Assembly (NCBI RefSeq): GCF_013488225.1
Contig: NZ_CP041238.1
Location: 397,501 to 461,500 of the forward strand
DNA: 64,000 nt
Source: Sinorhizobium mexicanum
GTDB lineage: Bacteria; Pseudomonadota; Alphaproteobacteria; Rhizobiales; Rhizobiaceae
Direction of reading: 5' to 3'
In this document: positions 1 to 7,802 of the stretch, in pieces
How positions within the stretch are numbered: position 1 is the stretch's first letter
How the letters are laid out: every line of letters starts with the position of its first letter
Position numbers and translations under genes: made by a program
The notes under the pieces: generated by a model
Databases searched by the model: none
What the model was told of the DNA's origin: nothing
Seen by the model: only the letters and a program-made list of their open reading frames with translations

Positions 1-194
1 GCGACCCGGTGTTGGCCTTCTGTGCGGACGACCCGCAGACACGAACGATCGCCAGGAGGGAGCCCAAGGGGTTTTATGGCCGTCTCGCCGCCGGAGAAAT
101 ACCGGATTTCCTCGAACCCTTGCCGGTTACCGCGGGGACGGGCGTGAAACTCTTTCGGCTCAAGGCAAATATTCTACCGCAGGTCGCGGAATGA
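1..194 (+). CDS. C-terminal fragment of an unidentified protein (cut by left edge)
   Basis: An open frame enters from the left edge (first full codon at base 3) and stops with TGA at 192-194. About 63 residues are visible. They end in a basic and hydrophobic tail with no motif I recognise, and no membrane segment or cysteine pair is present. It lies 78 bp upstream of xseA on the same strand. A GTG at base 9 could be read as a start, but the frame is open upstream of it, so I treat this as the 3' end of a longer gene. Function unknown. Confidence 0.4.
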   Translation, partial: DPVLAFCADDPQTRTIARREPKGFYGRLAAGEIPDFLEPLPVTAGTGVKLFRLKANILPQVAE

Positions 195-272
195 GCCGCG
201 ATTGGCAGAAAAACGGTAGAAAGGCAGCGTGCGGCTGCTGATCTTCGCGGCGCTGTCGGTTACAAAGGGCGC

Positions 273-1871
273 ATGAACTCGTTCTTCGATTCTCCTGCGC
301 CGTCCAATCTCGCCGAATATTCGGTCTCGGAGCTTTCCGGCTCGATCAAGCGCACGGTCGAGCAGGCGTTCGACCAGGTTCGCGTGCGCGGCGAGATCTC
401 CGGTTATCGTGGTCCGCACTCGTCGGGCCACGCCTATTTTTCGCTGAAGGATGATCGCGCCCGCATCGACGCGGTGATCTGGAAAAGCGCGTTCTCGCGG
501 CTGAAGTTCCGCCCGGAAGAGGGGATGGAGGTTATCGCGACTGGCAAGGTCACGACCTTCCCCGGCTCGTCCAAATACCAGATCGTCATCGAATCCTTGG
601 AGCCGGCCGGCGCCGGCGCGTTGATGGCGCTGCTTGAGGAACGCAAGCGCAAGCTCGCGGCCGAAGGCCTGTTCGAGGCAGGGCGCAAGCGGCCGCTGCC
701 CTTCATGCCCAAGGTGATCGGCGTGGTGACCTCGCCGACCGGCGCCGTCATCCGCGATATTCTCCACCGGATTGCCGATCGTTTCCCGGTTCATGTCGTC
801 GTCTGGCCGGTGCGTGTGCAGGGCGACGGATCTGGCGAGGAAGTGGCAGCCGCCATTCAAGGCTTCAATGCGTTCGAAATCGGCGGGCCCATTCCGCGGC
901 CGGACGTGCTGATCGTCGCCCGCGGCGGCGGCAGCCTTGAAGACCTCTGGAGCTTCAACGACGAGGCCGTCGTGCGCGCGGCCGCCGCATCCGCTATTCC
1001 GCTGATCTCGGCGGTCGGCCACGAGACCGACTGGACCCTGATCGACTATGCCGCCGACCAGCGGGCGCCGACGCCGACTGGTGCGGCCGAAATGGCCGTA
1101 CCGGTAAAGGCCGACCTCGAGGCGGAGGTGTCGGCGCTGTCGGCGCGGCTGAAGGCGGCCGCCGGGCGACAGATGGAGAACCGCCGGCAGGCGGTGCGCT
1201 CGCTTTCGCGGGCTCTGCCTTCGCTCGATCAGCTGCTGGCTCTGCCCCGACGCCGTTTCGATGAGGCGTCGGCCGGCCTTGGCCGCGGCTTGCAAATGAA
1301 CACCGCCAATAAGCGCCGTGCCTTCGAGCGGATAGGTGCGCATCTCCGCTCGGATCTGCTGACGACGCGGATCAGCGATCGCCGGCGGCGTCTCTCGGAG
1401 GCGATGAACCGTGCCGAGTGGATCGTCGAGCGCCAGGTCCATCGCGGCCAGTCGCGCGTCTCCGCCGCCGACGCCTCGCTTCGCGCCCTGCCGTCGCGCC
1501 TCATCGGACAGATCCACCGCGCCTCCGATCGCGTCGCGGGCCTTCGCGCCCGGTCTGATGCTGCAATCGCCGGCGAAATGCGCAGGCTCAAGGGTGTGCT
1601 CACCGCGCAGGACCGGGTGCTGCAATCGCTGTCTTATCGCAATGTGCTCAAGCGCGGCTTCGCGCTGGTGCGCGATGCGGCGGGCCAGCCGGTGAAACAG
1701 GCGGCGACGGTCGCGCCCGGCATGGCGCTTTCGCTGGAGTTTGCGGATGGCAGCGTGTCGGCGGTCGCAGGCGAGGGCGGCGCGCCCCCGTCGCCGCAAG
1801 AGCCGAAAAAGCGTCCGTCACGATCGCCGGAGCCTGCCTCCGGGCCGCCCAAGCAGGGCAGCCTGTTTTAA
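273..1871 (+). CDS. xseA: Exodeoxyribonuclease VII large subunit
   Basis: 532 residues, somewhat longer than the E. coli subunit (about 456). It is the large subunit of exonuclease VII, a cytoplasmic single-strand-specific nuclease that works with multiple copies of the small XseB subunit, which is not in this window. The N-terminal OB-fold (about residues 10-110, starting [16 protein letters not shown]) binds ssDNA. The catalytic region contains [17 protein letters not shown] (about 150) and the [15 protein letters not shown] stretch (about 215-230), followed by a helical, probably coiled-coil, arm. The tail is Pro/Ser/Lys-rich and looks disordered. The ATG start fits the conserved N-terminus. 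Identification is secure. Confidence 0.96.
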   Translation: MNSFFDSPAPSNLAEYSVSELSGSIKRTVEQAFDQVRVRGEISGYRGPHSSGHAYFSLKDDRARIDAVIWKSAFSRLKFRPEEGMEVIATGKVTTFPGSSKYQIVIESLEPAGAGALMALLEERKRKLAAEGLFEAGRKRPLPFMPKVIGVVTSPTGAVIRDILHRIADRFPVHVVVWPVRVQGDGSGEEVAAAIQGFNAFEIGGPIPRPDVLIVARGGGSLEDLWSFNDEAVVRAAAASAIPLISAVGHETDWTLIDYAADQRAPTPTGAAEMAVPVKADLEAEVSALSARLKAAAGRQMENRRQAVRSLSRALPSLDQLLALPRRRFDEASAGLGRGLQMNTANKRRAFERIGAHLRSDLLTTRISDRRRRLSEAMNRAEWIVERQVHRGQSRVSAADASLRALPSRLIGQIHRASDRVAGLRARSDAAIAGEMRRLKGVLTAQDRVLQSLSYRNVLKRGFALVRDAAGQPVKQAATVAPGMALSLEFADGSVSAVAGEGGAPPSPQEPKKRPSRSPEPASGPPKQGSLF

Positions 1872-1897
1872 GCAAAGCGTGATGCGACAGCGGATGA

Positions 1898-1918
1898 GGA
1901 AAGCGTGCGCGGCTTTCC
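1898..1918. terminator. Possible hairpin between convergent xseA and marR
   Basis: A perfect 7-bp stem (GGAAAGC / GCTTTCC) with a 7-base loop lies in the 70-bp gap between the 3' ends of xseA and the convergent MarR gene. There is no good T-run on either strand, so it is only a possible bidirectional terminator. Confidence 0.35.
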
Positions 1919-1941
1919 GCCCGCCCGCTCCAGAGGTGATT

Positions 1942-2457
1942 TCACTCGAACGTCGCCAGGAATTTACGGAGCAGCGCGTTGAGCGCATTCCGCTCCTCGG
2001 ATTCCAGGCCGGCAACCAGGCGCTGCTGGTTGGCGACATGGGCCGTCACCGCCGCGTCGATGCGTTGTCTCCCCTCCGGCGTCAGGGCGATGATCACCCC
2101 GCGCCGGTCTTCGGGATTATCGAGACGCTTGACGAGACCGGCCTTCTCGAGCTGGTCGATACGGTTGGTCATCGTGCCGGAGGTGACCATGGTCGCCGCA
2201 AGTAATTCGCCGGGCGAAAGCTGAAAAGGGGAACCGGAGCGCCGGAGCGTCGCCAGCACGTCGAAGCTCGCCGATGTGAGCTCATATTTGGCGAAGACCG
2301 TTTCCTGTTCGCGGGCGATATGGGCCCTCAGCCGTCCGAGGCGCCCGAGAAGGCCCATCGCCGCAACGTCGAGCTCCGGTCGCTCCCGGCGCCACTGCGC
2401 CAGGATCTTGTCCACATGATCCTTGTCTGGCTCTTCCATGTCGATCCGCAACAGCAA
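1942..2457 (-). CDS. MarR family transcriptional regulator
   Basis: 171 residues from the first ATG. A second ATG at 2439 (MEEPDKDHVD) gives a 165-residue protein and is equally plausible. The winged helix-turn-helix region contains SFDVLATLRRSG, then the recognition region MVTSGTMTNRIDQLEKAGLVKRL, and a wing with DRRGVIIALTPEGRQ, all typical of MarR. Such proteins are homodimeric repressors that release DNA on binding a small phenolic ligand or on oxidation. It is divergent from a DMT/EamA exporter, and two palindromes lie in the gap (2506-2523, 2543-2560). The inferred role is repression of itself and of the exporter. The ligand is not predictable from sequence. Confidence 0.9.
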   Translation of the reverse strand: MLLRIDMEEPDKDHVDKILAQWRRERPELDVAAMGLLGRLGRLRAHIAREQETVFAKYELTSASFDVLATLRRSGSPFQLSPGELLAATMVTSGTMTNRIDQLEKAGLVKRLDNPEDRRGVIIALTPEGRQRIDAAVTAHVANQQRLVAGLESEERNALNALLRKFLATFE

Positions 2458-2505
2458 GGCAGCGCCGAACCGTTCCGCGCCGTCAAGTCCGCTCTAATCC
2501 TCATA

Positions 2506-2560
2506 TATCTTGACGTCAAGATAATTGCCGCTAGAATGTAGATATCTTGACGTAAAGATA
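2506..2560. promoter_or_regulatory. Two tandem palindromic operators, MarR/EamA intergenic region
   Basis: TATCTTGACGTCAAGATA at 2506-2523 is a perfect 18-bp palindrome. TATCTTGACGTAAAGATA at 2543-2560 is the same sequence with one change. Their centres are 37 bp apart, between divergent marR (start 2457 or 2439) and the exporter (start 2575). The TTGAC inside each copy could also serve as a -35. Size and position fit MarR-dimer operators. Binding itself is inferred. Confidence 0.8.
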
Positions 2561-2574
2561 CTTGAGATGAAGAC

Positions 2575-3450
2575 ATGAACACGCGCAACTTCGACATTGG
2601 CCTCACGGCCGTAGCACCGGCGATCTGGGGCAGCACCTATCTCGTTACGACGGAATTCCTACCCCCCGGCTATCCGCTCACCGTCGCCATGTTGAGAGCC
2701 CTGCCGGCGGGGCTTCTTCTGCTGCTCCTCGTCCGACAGATGCCGAAGGGGATCTGGTGGCTGCGCAGCTTTCTCTTGGGTGCGCTTAACTTCTCGTTCT
2801 TCTGGGCGATGCTCTTCGTCTCCGCCTATCGCCTCCCCGGCGGCGTCGCCGCGACCGTCGGCGCCATTCAGCCGCTGATTGTCATCGTCCTGTCGCGGAT
2901 TGTTCTCGGCTCGCCGATCCGGGCGCTCAGCGTCGGGGCAGGCGTGGCCGGCATCGCAGGCGTGGCGCTGCTCGTGCTGACGCCAAACGCAGCGCTCGAT
3001 CCGGTAGGCGTTTTCGCCGGTATGGCAGGGGCCGTTTCCATGGCGTTCGGCACGGTGCTCAGCCGTCACTGGGCGCCGCCGGTCTCGCCGCTCACCTTCA
3101 CCGCCTGGCAATTGACCGCCGGCGGCCTGCTGCTGGTGCCGGTCGCGCTCCTGCTGGAGCCCTCCTTGCCGCCGCTCACCATGGCGAATATCACGGGTTT
3201 CGCCTATCTCGGTCTCATCGGTGCCGCCTTCACCTACGTTCTCTGGCTTCGCGGGCTCTCACGTCTGGAGCCGGCGCAGGTCTCGCCGCTCGGTTTCTTA
3301 AGCCCCGTCACAGCGATCCTGCTCGGCTGGGGCGTGCTCGATCAGCAGCTCACGCCGGTGCAACTGATCGGCATCGCCGTCGTCTTCGCGAGCGTCTGGA
3401 TGAGTCAGCAGGCACAAATGCCGCGCCGTGCCGCTCCCATCCGAGCGTAG
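2575..3450 (+). CDS. EamA/DMT family transporter
   Basis: 291 residues with about ten hydrophobic membrane segments in two EamA halves. The first half begins near PAIWGSTYLVTTEFLPPG and the second near the GVFAGMAGAVSMAFGTVLSRHW segment. The N-terminal pattern APAIWGSTY is typical of the drug/metabolite exporter branch, inner membrane. The ATG at 2575 follows the operator region by 14 bp, so the 5' leader is very short. It is divergent from the MarR regulator and probably under its control. The exported compound is not known. Confidence 0.9.
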   Translation: MNTRNFDIGLTAVAPAIWGSTYLVTTEFLPPGYPLTVAMLRALPAGLLLLLLVRQMPKGIWWLRSFLLGALNFSFFWAMLFVSAYRLPGGVAATVGAIQPLIVIVLSRIVLGSPIRALSVGAGVAGIAGVALLVLTPNAALDPVGVFAGMAGAVSMAFGTVLSRHWAPPVSPLTFTAWQLTAGGLLLVPVALLLEPSLPPLTMANITGFAYLGLIGAAFTYVLWLRGLSRLEPAQVSPLGFLSPVTAILLGWGVLDQQLTPVQLIGIAVVFASVWMSQQAQMPRRAAPIRA

Positions 3451-3483
3451 CAGGCGGGGAGAGGAGACTGGCGCGACGCCGCG

Positions 3484-3540
3484 AGTCACCTTCGCCCCGC
3501 TTGCGGGGAGAAGGTGGCCGGCAGACCGGATGAGGGGCCG
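3484..3540. repeat. RIME-like palindromic repeat (partial copy)
   Basis: The copy contains CACCTTCGCCCCGCTTGCGGGGAGAAGGTG (hairpin) followed by GGCCGGCAGACCGGATGAGGGG. The same modules recur at 9684-9795, 53885-53999, 58014-58167 and 59140-59249. It lies between the 3' ends of the convergent EamA and aminopeptidase genes. The resemblance to rhizobial RIME elements is from memory. Confidence 0.75.
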
Positions 3541-3557
3541 CTATCGCGCGGGACCGA

Positions 3558-4814
3558 TCAGGCCCATTCGCCCTTGCGCATGACGGGCACGCGGCTGCCG
3601 TCGGCTCGTACGCCGACGATATCGACCTTGTCCGAGCCGATCATCCAGTCGATGTGAATCAGGCTCGAATTGCCGCCCTGCGCCCGGATCTGCTCCTGGC
3701 TGAGGTTGGCGCCGTCGAGGAAGCACTTCGAGTAGCATTGGCCGAGCGCGATGTGGCAGGAGGCGTTTTCGTCGAAGAGGGTGTTGTAGAAGAGGATGCC
3801 GCTTGCCGAGATCGGCGAGGAATGCGGCACCAGCGCCACTTCGCCGAGCCGGCGCGCGCCCTCGTCGGTATCGAGAACTTTCTTCAGCACTTCCTCGCCG
3901 CGCGAGGCCTTGGCCTCGACGATCCGGCCGCCCTCGAAGCGCACCTGAATATCGTCGATCAACGTGCCCTGATGCGACAGCGGCTTCGTACTCGAGACGT
4001 GTCCCTCGACGCGCAGCGCATGCGGCGTCGTGAACACTTCTTCGGTCGGGATATTCGGATTGCAGGTAATGCCGTTTTTGGCGGTCGAGGCGCCGCCGTG
4101 CCATTCGTGGCCGTCGGCAAGCCCGACAGTCAGGTCGGTGCCCGGGCCGGTGAAATGTAGTGCGGCGAAGCGCTCGCCGTTCAGCCATGCCGAGCGCCTG
4201 CCGAGATTGGTGTTGTGCTCCTTCCAGGCGGCGATCGGGTCGTCGACGTCGACGCGGGAGGCTGAGAAAATGGCATTCGCCAGCTTCTCGACGGCGACCG
4301 CCTCGGGATCGTCCGGAAACATCTGCTTCGCCCAGGATGGGTTCGGATAGGAGACGATGTTCCAGTTGATGTCAAAATTGGAGATCTTTTCGAGCGCCGG
4401 CTTGTAGGCGATTGAGTTGGCCTTGTTGGCGCGCGCGACCTTCGCCGGGTCCTGGGCCGAAAGCATCATCGGGTTGTCGCCGGCAATGGCGAGCCGCGCG
4501 GCGCCGCCCGCATAGGCTTTCGCCATGCCATCGTAGAGCCAGTCGCTTGCGCGGTCGAAACTCTCGTCCGGCGCATGGGCGTAGCGGGCGAGCGTTGTCT
4601 CCTCATCCGAGTAGAACGTCGTCACCAGACCCGCGCCGGCAATGTAGGCATGCTTTGTGATGAGGCGCACGAGCGGCAGCGCTGCGATCGGTGCGGTCAC
4701 GACCAGGTCCTGACCCCTCTGCAACTGCAGGCCGACCTTGACTGCGACCTCCGCGAGCTTTTCGAGTTTTACGGGATCGACGGGGTTCCTTGCGGATTGA
4801 AGGGGGGCGTTCAT
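3558..4814 (-). CDS. M29-family aminopeptidase
   Basis: 418 residues from the ATG at 4814, which has a good ribosome site (CAGGAG, 6 bases upstream). The frame is open 69 bases further but that part is not conserved-looking. It matches the thermophilic aminopeptidase T/PepS (M29) family, cytoplasmic metallo-aminopeptidases with two metal ions. Candidate ligands are the Glu in GEVALVPHSSP (about residue 320) and the His and Glu in LFDENASCHIALG (about 345-360). The C-terminal HIDWMIGSD is also characteristic of the family. It stands alone between two repeat or regulator regions, and its substrate preference is unknown. Confidence 0.9.
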   Translation of the reverse strand: MNAPLQSARNPVDPVKLEKLAEVAVKVGLQLQRGQDLVVTAPIAALPLVRLITKHAYIAGAGLVTTFYSDEETTLARYAHAPDESFDRASDWLYDGMAKAYAGGAARLAIAGDNPMMLSAQDPAKVARANKANSIAYKPALEKISNFDINWNIVSYPNPSWAKQMFPDDPEAVAVEKLANAIFSASRVDVDDPIAAWKEHNTNLGRRSAWLNGERFAALHFTGPGTDLTVGLADGHEWHGGASTAKNGITCNPNIPTEEVFTTPHALRVEGHVSSTKPLSHQGTLIDDIQVRFEGGRIVEAKASRGEEVLKKVLDTDEGARRLGEVALVPHSSPISASGILFYNTLFDENASCHIALGQCYSKCFLDGANLSQEQIRAQGGNSSLIHIDWMIGSDKVDIVGVRADGSRVPVMRKGEWA

Positions 4815-5000
4815 AGCGGCTCCTGCTGTCCTCTCGCGCCGTTTCCTGAGGCCAACAGCCGTTGCCGGTGGAAGCGAGCGCATGCCTGACCTACGGTGCC
4901 GTCGCCGCTTCGCCCGTCTGGGCGCGCGCGGTCTGGCGGCGCGTCCGTTTTAGCCCGGTTCAGCCGAAAACAGAAGGCTTTTGCGATGTAGCCCCCCGTG

Positions 5001-5687
5001 TCATGCGGCGGCGCGCCGGGAGCGAAGAAGCGCCGCGTCGTGTTTCGAGAGAAACGCCATCAACCGCTCAGGATAGTCTGCGGTCACCGCGGCTTTCACG
5101 CTCGCCCGTGCCGCAAGTGCCTTCCGCCAGACTTTGACGCGCGGCAGGCCGTCGAAGATGCCCATGTCCGAGATCGTGTCGAATAGGTCGAAATAGCGGA
5201 AGATCGGCGCGAAGACGGCATCGACCAGGCTGAAATCCGCGCCCGCGAAATAGGGGCCATCGCCGAGCTCTGCTTCGACGGTCGCGAATTTCGTCTTGAG
5301 CACGCCGCGCTTGGCTTCGAGCACTTCGGCATCCTGGGTGGTTTCATAGACCCAGAGATCGGAAAGAATCGCCGAGCCGAACTCCATCCAGCCACGATGG
5401 CGCGCCCGCGTCAGCGGGTCGGAGGGGTGCAGTTTCGCTCCCGGCTGGGTCTCTTCCAGATATTCGCAGATCACCGTGCTTTCGAAGAGGATCGCTTCGT
5501 CGCCGTCCTGAGGAATGCGGAGTAGGGGCACCTTGCCGAGCGGCGAGATTTTCAGGAACCAGTCCGGTTTGTTGGCGAGATCGATATAGACGCGTTCGTA
5601 CGGCACGCCTTTTTCGGCGAGCGTGATCGCGGCGCGCTGGACGTATGGGCAGAGATGGTGGCTGATCAGGGTCAGTGGCGCGGTCAT
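5001..5687 (-). CDS. Glutathione S-transferase family protein
   Basis: 228 residues from the ATG at 5687, preceded by GGGAGAAATATCG. The N-terminal thioredoxin-like domain (residues 1-80) has HHLCPYVQRAAITLAEKG, with Cys and Pro at the position used by omega- or lambda-like GSTs, and the cis-Pro motif GKVPLLR. An all-helical C-terminal domain follows. A Cys active site usually means thiol transferase or dehalogenase-like activity rather than classic conjugation. It is divergent from a MarR regulator with two operator-like palindromes between them, so it is probably induced by the MarR ligand. Confidence 0.9.
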   Translation of the reverse strand: MTAPLTLISHHLCPYVQRAAITLAEKGVPYERVYIDLANKPDWFLKISPLGKVPLLRIPQDGDEAILFESTVICEYLEETQPGAKLHPSDPLTRARHRGWMEFGSAILSDLWVYETTQDAEVLEAKRGVLKTKFATVEAELGDGPYFAGADFSLVDAVFAPIFRYFDLFDTISDMGIFDGLPRVKVWRKALAARASVKAAVTADYPERLMAFLSKHDAALLRSRRAAA

Positions 5688-5713
5688 CGATATTTCTCCC
5701 TGCTTTGGGCAAT

Positions 5714-5776
5714 GTAGATGCAAATGCATATATATCGGCTTGCCAAATCCGTCAAGATAGATGTAATTGCATCTAT
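5714..5776. promoter_or_regulatory. Two operator-like palindromes between GST and MarR genes
   Basis: ATAGATGTAATTGCATCTAT (5757-5776) is an 18/20 palindrome overlapping the likely MarR start codon at 5775. GTAGATGCAAATGCATATAT (5714-5733) is a related copy 43 bp away. The layout copies that of the other MarR locus at 2506-2560 but with an unrelated motif. Binding by the adjacent MarR is inferred. Confidence 0.7.
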
Positions 5777-6227
5777 GAAGAATGAAAAATCAGTGGCCTG
5801 CGAGCCGACATTGGCGACCACGCGAGCGTGGGTCGCGCTCATGCGAGCGCAACGGCGCGTGCTCGCGGCGATCGAGAAGGATTTCAAGGAGGCAGGCCTG
5901 CCTCCGCTTGGCTGGTACGACGTGCTTTGGGAACTGGTGCGCGCCGAAGCTGGCAGGCTTCGGCCGTTCGAGATTGAGGCCCGCACGCTGCTTGCCCAAT
6001 ACAATCTTTCGCGCCTGATCGATCGGCTGGAAAAGGAAGGCCTGGTGCGCCGGGAAGCCTTCGACGAGGACGCTCGAGGCTGCTGGGTCGTCGTGACCGA
6101 AGCGGGCCGTCAGATGCGGGCCCGCATGTGGCAAACCTATGCGGGCTCGATCGAAAGGCATGTCGGTGCAAAGCTTGGCGAGGCTGAGGCAGGCAAGCTC
6201 GCCGAATTGCTTTCGCGGCTGACCTGA
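5775..6227 (+). CDS. MarR family transcriptional regulator
   Basis: 150 residues from the ATG at 5775. The longer frame from 5718 would place the operator inside the gene, so I prefer the later start. The winged-helix core is visible: LPPLGWYDVLWELVRAE, then the recognition helix around LAQYNLSRLIDRLEKEGLVRR, and the wing DARGCWVVVTEAGRQ. It is a probable homodimeric repressor of itself and of the divergent glutathione S-transferase. The Cys in the wing (RGCW) might make it redox-sensitive, but that is speculation. Confidence 0.88.
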   Translation: MKNEKSVACEPTLATTRAWVALMRAQRRVLAAIEKDFKEAGLPPLGWYDVLWELVRAEAGRLRPFEIEARTLLAQYNLSRLIDRLEKEGLVRREAFDEDARGCWVVVTEAGRQMRARMWQTYAGSIERHVGAKLGEAEAGKLAELLSRLT

Positions 6228-6237
6228 GACGGCCGGA

Positions 6238-6711
6238 TCAGGCTATCAGCGGAGCGGCGATCGCCTTCAGCGCCGCCTGCGCATCCTTCGGCGCGAGCCG
6301 CACCTGCAGTCCGCGCTGTCCGCCATTGATATAGACGAGTGTTTCGGCAAGCGCTGCTTCCTCGATCGCGGCCGGAACGATCTTCTTCTGGCCGAAGGGG
6401 CTGATGCCGCCGACATGGTAGCCGGTCAGGCGCTCGGCGTCGGCGGGTTTCATCATGCTGGCCGACTTGCCGCCGAAAGCTGCTGCCAGTTTCTTCATGC
6501 TGACTTCGCGGTCGGAAGGCACGATGCAGCAGACCGGCTTGCCATCCACCTCGGCCATCAGCGTCTTCAGCACGCGGGAAGGATCCTCTCCAAGCGCCTC
6601 GGCCGCCTGCAGGCCGACGCGCTCGGCGCCGGGATCGTAGTCATAGCTGTGCACCGTGAAGGAAACGCCGGCCTTTGCGAGCGTCTGCGTGGCCCGGGTC
6701 GTCTTGGACAT
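6238..6711 (-). CDS. ybaK: Cys-tRNA(Pro)/Cys-tRNA(Cys) deacylase YbaK
   Basis: 157 residues, the normal length for the YbaK/EbsC family of trans-editing enzymes, which hydrolyse Cys-tRNA(Pro) made in error by prolyl-tRNA synthetase. Visible family features are VLKTLMAEVDGKPVCCIVPSDREV (about 47-70), the Lys in MKKLAAAFGGKSASM, and GGISPFGQKK (about 101-110). It lies 10 bp downstream of an ArsC-like gene and is probably co-transcribed with it. Cytoplasmic. Confidence 0.93.
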   Translation of the reverse strand: MSKTTRATQTLAKAGVSFTVHSYDYDPGAERVGLQAAEALGEDPSRVLKTLMAEVDGKPVCCIVPSDREVSMKKLAAAFGGKSASMMKPADAERLTGYHVGGISPFGQKKIVPAAIEEAALAETLVYINGGQRGLQVRLAPKDAQAALKAIAAPLIA

Positions 6712-6721
6712 GGCTCGCCTC

Positions 6722-7072
6722 TTACGCGCCGAACCGGGCTTCGTAGAGCTCCGGCTTGAAGCCGATCATGAGCTTGCCGTCCGCATCGAGTACCGGGCGC
6801 TTGATCATCGACGGCTGCTTGAGCATGAGTTCGATCGCCTTGTCGGCCGTCATGTCCTGCTTGTCCGCCTCCGGCAGATTGCGGAAGGTCGTGCCCGAGC
6901 GATTGAGCACGGTTTCCCAGCCGAATTCGTCGCACCAGCGCTGAAGATGCGCGCGGTCAATTCCTTCTGCCTTGTAGTCATGGAACTGGTAGGCAACGCC
7001 GCGGCCTTCGAGCCAGCTGCGTGCCTTCTTCATCGTGTCGCAGTTCCTGATGCCGTAGATCGTAACCGTCAT
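6722..7072 (-). CDS. ArsC/Spx-family thioredoxin-fold reductase
   Basis: 116 residues. It begins with a thioredoxin-like fold, TIYGIRNCDTMKKARSWLEGRG, with a single catalytic-type Cys in RNCDT, and has the family signature MIKRPVLDADGKLMIGFKPELYE near the C-terminus. This is the YffB/ArsC-like subgroup rather than a proven arsenate reductase: no ars genes are near. It starts the two-gene unit with ybaK. Reductant and substrate are unknown. Confidence 0.9.
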   Translation of the reverse strand: MTVTIYGIRNCDTMKKARSWLEGRGVAYQFHDYKAEGIDRAHLQRWCDEFGWETVLNRSGTTFRNLPEADKQDMTADKAIELMLKQPSMIKRPVLDADGKLMIGFKPELYEARFGA

Positions 7073-7153
7073 GCCGAATCTCTTCCCGTCTCCGCCAATG
7101 CGTGCAACACATAGCGGCGCACTGCCCCGGAGAAAAGCCCGGAAGCGGGCGCC

Positions 7154-7789
7154 TCAGGTTATGCCGACGTAACGCCCGGGCTTGTGGTTGATCGCGAGGA
7201 TCATGTTGACGACGCAAGCGCCAACGATCGAGAGCAGGAGGTTTGCCGGCGGCAGCACGAAGGAGGCGGCGGCGAGGATCGCCAGATCGACGGCGAGCTG
7301 GAAATAGCCGGCGCGGATTGCCCATTTCTCCTGCAGATGGATCGCCAGGATGTTAATGCCGCCGAGGCCGGTGCGGTGCCGGAAGAGAACGAGCAGGCCC
7401 ATCCCCATCAGCCCGCCGCCGACAACTGCGGCGTAGACCGGATCAATCCGCGTGAACTCCACCCATTGCGCCGTCAGGCGGGAAAACAGCGAGACCAGGC
7501 TGACGGCGAGGAAGGTGCGCAACGCGAACGGCCAGCCGAGCCGTCGGACGCCAAGAACGTAAAAGGGCAGGTTCACGAGCGAGAAGACCAGCCAGAAATC
7601 CGCGCCGGTTGCGTATTGCAGAAGCAACGCGAGGCCGGCGGTGCTGCCGGTCAAAAGCATCGCCTTGCTATAGATCACTACGCCCAGCGAGACGACGAGC
7701 GTGCCGGTGAGGACGGCAAGCGCATCCTCATAGAGCCTGTGGCGCTCGGCGGGCGCCGCGGCAATGCGGGCCTCTCCGTCGACCTTCAT
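7154..7789 (-). CDS. YitT family membrane protein
   Basis: 211 residues with about five membrane segments. The conserved YitT pattern is present: GVVIYSKAMLLTGSTAGLALLLQY, then FRHRTGLGGINILAIHLQEKWAIRAGYFQL. The ribosome site GGAGACAGCTGG precedes the ATG. It lies 13 bp downstream of tatA, so the two probably form an operon under control of the divergent Lrp-type regulator. The family has no settled function. Co-expression with an aromatic aminotransferase suggests an amino- or keto-acid transport role, which is inference. Confidence 0.88.
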   Translation of the reverse strand: MKVDGEARIAAAPAERHRLYEDALAVLTGTLVVSLGVVIYSKAMLLTGSTAGLALLLQYATGADFWLVFSLVNLPFYVLGVRRLGWPFALRTFLAVSLVSLFSRLTAQWVEFTRIDPVYAAVVGGGLMGMGLLVLFRHRTGLGGINILAIHLQEKWAIRAGYFQLAVDLAILAAASFVLPPANLLLSIVGACVVNMILAINHKPGRYVGIT

Positions 7790-7802
7790 CCAGCTGTCTC
7801 CG

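Noticed and set aside
174..1799. 541-residue open frame on the minus strand opposite xseA
   Set aside because: High-GC shadow of xseA: Arg/His/Gly-rich, no family features, and xseA is certain.
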